DNA of 64,000 nucleotides from Dankookia rubra. GTDB lineage: Bacteria; Pseudomonadota; Alphaproteobacteria; Acetobacterales; Acetobacteraceae. This document shows positions 61,957 through 64,000 of this stretch, in pieces. The notes below the pieces were generated by a model. It was given only the letters and a program-made list of their open reading frames with translations, did no database searches and had not been told where the DNA came from. A program made the position numbers and the translations under genes. Each line of letters starts with the position of its first letter. Positions within the stretch are counted from its first letter, which is position 1. Where the stretch lies: contig NZ_SMSJ01000019.1 in NCBI RefSeq assembly GCF_004355005.1, positions 1 through 64,000 of the forward strand, given 5' to 3'.

Positions 61957-63099
61957 ATGTCCAGCGCCATGGACCAGACCGCGCCCGCCGGCTCTACGAC
62001 CCTGCCCGAGGATCGCCCCAGGGCGGCCCGCCGGCGCGTGGCCGTGGTGCTATTCAATTTGGGCGGCCCGGACCGGATCGAGAGCGTCCGGCCCTTCCTC
62101 GAGAACCTGTTCCGCGACCCGGCAATCCTGCGGGTGCCAGGTTTCATCCGGCCCTGGCTGGGCAAGTTCATCGCCCGGCGGCGCACCAAGGCGGCTTCCG
62201 AGAACTACGCGATCCTCGGCGGCGGCTCCCCGCTGCTGGAATTGACCGAGGGCCAGGCGCGCGCGTTGGAAGCCGCCCTGGCCGGCGAGACGGATGCCGA
62301 GTACCGCTGCTTCATCGCCATGCGGTACTGGCACCCGATGAGCGATGCCTGCGCTGCCGAGGTCGCCACCTGGGGAGCGGAAGAGGTGCTGCTGCTGCCG
62401 CTCTACCCGCAATATTCGACGACGACGACCGGCAGCAGCCTGGCGGAATGGGCCCGGGCCGCGCGGAAGGCCGGCATCGACCTGCCGACCACCACGCTCT
62501 GTTGCTGGCACTCCGACCCGGCCTTCGCCGCGGCAACCGCCGCCATGGTGCGCGCTGCCTGGCACCGCGCCCGGACCGAGCTGCCGGGCGGCGTGAAGCT
62601 GCGGATCCTCTTCTCCGCCCATGGCTTGCCGGAAAGCATCGTGAAGTCCGGCGACCCCTACCAGTGGCAGGTCGAGCAGGCCGTGGCCGCGGTGGTCGAG
62701 CGGCTGGCGATGCCGGAACTCGATCACGTCGTCTGTTACCAGTCGCGCGTCACCCCGCAGAAATGGATCGGCCCGAGCACCGAGGACGAACTGGAGCGTG
62801 CGGCGCATGACAAGACCGCCGTGCTGGTCTGCCCGATCGCCTTCGTCTCCGAACACTCGGAGACCCTGGTCGAGCTGGATGTCGAATACCGGGAGGAGGC
62901 CGACCGGCTCGGCGTCCCCGGGTATTTCCGCATGCCTGCCCAGAACAGCGACCCCGGTTTCATCGCCGCGCTGCGCGACCTGGCACTGACGGCCCGGGCC
63001 GGCAGCCGTCGGCTCTGCAGCTTTGCCGGCGGGCGCCAATGCCCGAAGGCCTTCGGCGATTGCCCGCATGCCAGGGCCCGCGCGAAGGAGATGGCGTGA
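61957..63099 (+). CDS. hemH: Ferrochelatase
   Basis: A 380-residue enzyme that inserts Fe2+ into protoporphyrin IX. Marks: VVLFNLGGPDRIESVRPFLE, LLLPLYPQYSTTTTGSS, FSAHGLPESIVKSGDPY and PIAFVSEHSETLVELDVEY. The C-terminal cysteines (RLCSFAGGRQCPKAFGDCPH) are placed as in alphaproteobacterial enzymes that can hold a 2Fe-2S cluster. The ATG at 61957 or one four codons on may be used. Its stop overlaps the HAD gene start. Confidence 0.95.
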   Translation: MSSAMDQTAPAGSTTLPEDRPRAARRRVAVVLFNLGGPDRIESVRPFLENLFRDPAILRVPGFIRPWLGKFIARRRTKAASENYAILGGGSPLLELTEGQARALEAALAGETDAEYRCFIAMRYWHPMSDACAAEVATWGAEEVLLLPLYPQYSTTTTGSSLAEWARAARKAGIDLPTTTLCCWHSDPAFAAATAAMVRAAWHRARTELPGGVKLRILFSAHGLPESIVKSGDPYQWQVEQAVAAVVERLAMPELDHVVCYQSRVTPQKWIGPSTEDELERAAHDKTAVLVCPIAFVSEHSETLVELDVEYREEADRLGVPGYFRMPAQNSDPGFIAALRDLALTARAGSRRLCSFAGGRQCPKAFGDCPHARARAKEMA

Positions 63100-63758
63100 T
63101 ACGCCCGCGCGCGGTGCTGTTCGACTGCGACGGCGTGCTGGCGGACAGTGAAGGCCTCGTCAATCGCATCGTCGCCGAGGACCTGACCGTGCGAGGCTGG
63201 CGGCTCTCGGCGGAGGAGGCGAGGGAGACCTTCCTCGGCCTCGCCGCGCCGGACATGCTGCCGATGATCGAGGCCCGGGTCGGCCCGCTGCCGCCGCGCT
63301 GGATGCACGACCTCTCCCGCACCATCGCCGCCGCCATGCAGCGGGAGCTCCTGGCGGTGCCGGGCGCCGTGGCCGCGGTGCAGGCGGTGGCCGCAGCGGG
63401 GTTGGCGGTGGCCGTCGCCTCGAATTCCGGCCGGGCGGAGCTGGTCTCGAAGCTCGACCGGCTGGGCCTTGCCAAGGCCTTCGGCCCGCGGATCTTCAGC
63501 TTCGAGGACGTCGCCCGGCCGAAGCCCGCGCCCGACATGTACCGCGCCGCGGCGGCGGCATGTGGTGCCGCCCCGGCCGATTGCGTGGTGGTGGAGGACA
63601 GCCTGCTCGGCGCCCGGGCCGGCATCGCCGCCGGCTGCCGGGTGCTGGGCTTCACCCGGGAGACGGATGCCTCGGTCCTCGCCGCGGTCGGCGCCGTGCC
63701 CTTCGCCCGGATGGATGACCTGCCGCGGCTGCTCGGGCTGCAAGGGCTGGCGGCGTGA
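63096..63758 (+). CDS. HAD-superfamily phosphatase
   Basis: A 220-residue HAD hydrolase with VLFDCDGVLADSE (nucleophile Asp), VAVASNSGRAEL, and VVVEDSLLGARAGIAAGCRV for the later motifs. It resembles the phosphoglycolate-phosphatase/beta-phosphoglucomutase group. GTG start overlaps the hemH stop (GTGA), and its own stop overlaps the hemJ start. Confidence 0.88.
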   Translation: MIRPRAVLFDCDGVLADSEGLVNRIVAEDLTVRGWRLSAEEARETFLGLAAPDMLPMIEARVGPLPPRWMHDLSRTIAAAMQRELLAVPGAVAAVQAVAAAGLAVAVASNSGRAELVSKLDRLGLAKAFGPRIFSFEDVARPKPAPDMYRAAAAACGAAPADCVVVEDSLLGARAGIAAGCRVLGFTRETDASVLAAVGAVPFARMDDLPRLLGLQGLAA

Positions 63759-64000
63759 CCTTCGACGCGCTGGCGCCGGCCTATCCCTGGGTGAAGTCCG
63801 TCCACCTGATGGCGGTGATCGCCTGGATGGCCGGGCTGTTCTACCTGCCGCGGCTGTTTGTCTACCATACCCAGGTGGCGGTGGGCTCGGAGCAGGACGC
63901 GCTGTTCAAGGTGATGGAACGGCGGCTGATCCGCGCCATCATGAACCCGGCCATGATCGTGGCGTGGGCACTGGGGATCACCCTGGTCCTGACCCCCGGC
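63755..64000 (+). CDS. hemJ: Protoporphyrinogen oxidase HemJ (5' part, runs off the window)
   Basis: At least 82 codons from a GTG: YPWVKSVHLMAVIAWMAGLF, YLPRLFVYHTQVAVG and MNPAMIVAWALGITLVLTPG. These match the first two or three helices of HemJ, with the conserved His (KSVHLMAVIAWMAG). HemJ makes protoporphyrin IX in bacteria lacking HemG/HemY, which fits next to hemE and hemH. Confidence 0.93.
   Translation, partial: MTFDALAPAYPWVKSVHLMAVIAWMAGLFYLPRLFVYHTQVAVGSEQDALFKVMERRLIRAIMNPAMIVAWALGITLVLTPG

Overview
The window is high-GC DNA (AT-rich only in a few short stretches). Its gene content is that of an alphaproteobacterium, most likely an Acetobacteraceae such as a Roseomonas-like species: hopanoid genes (hpnN, hpnH), ispH, a CopC/CopD pair, lutB/lutC, and the hemE-hemH-hemJ arm diverging from maf and the PEP-synthase regulator. 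That last order marks the chromosomal origin in many alphaproteobacteria, so bases 60483-60783 are the likely oriC. Genus is an inference from protein families only.

Bases 1 to about 20145 form an accessory island that ends exactly at the 3' end of a tRNA-Gly(GCC) gene. It holds the end of an IS21-type element that has broken a DUF3987 replication-type gene, a small HTH gene, an AT-rich orphan gene, and a tightly overlapping set of DUF2924, large serine recombinase, HTH accessory protein, then a PD-(D/E)XK nuclease-like protein. Two further decayed copies of parts of that set lie downstream. Between them sits a DUF4209 (HEPN-like) gene broken by a 99-bp MITE with a TA target duplication. Next come an orphan sugar-type binding protein and the main find: a two-gene minus-strand module of a two-helix membrane protein (DUF4231/SLATT-like) and a 1522-residue TIR - STAND ATPase - transmembrane - 16 x WD40 protein. 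This has the architecture of a bacterial immune (abortive infection) system. A large gene of unknown function and the tRNA close the island.

Bases 20291-25978 hold a minus-strand operon under a divergent GntR regulator: a transporter, a haem-oxygenase-like diiron oxidase, two 2Fe-2S ferredoxins, a small unknown protein and a GlcG/HbpS protein. It looks like an uncharacterised oxidative catabolic unit.

Bases 26093-46650 are mostly core genes: a methyltransferase-HNH nuclease fusion, a glycosyltransferase, endonuclease III, a DUF2244 protein, an XRE regulator, lnt, the hopanoid RND transporter hpnN, copD/copC, ispH, hpnH, a PKHD-type oxygenase with an altered metal site, an SDR, an SMP-30 lactonase, a CBS protein, and an acyl-CoA dehydrogenase with its TetR regulator. 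Bases 46647-54822 carry an ICMT-like methyltransferase, then a probable sugar-type catabolic set (Gfo/Idh/MocA oxidoreductase, DUF993, sugar isomerase, hydrolase, binding protein, PhyH dioxygenase) and a low-affinity iron permease homologue.

Bases 54884-58890 hold lutB, a small coiled-coil gene, lutC, an Smr protein, an XRE regulator and a C39-like peptidase candidate. From 58999 on, maf and the PEP-synthase regulator run left and hemE, hemH, a HAD phosphatase and hemJ run right from the putative origin. A family of palindromic intergenic repeats, one of them a perfect 50-bp palindrome, is scattered directly after core genes (three clear and two weak copies).
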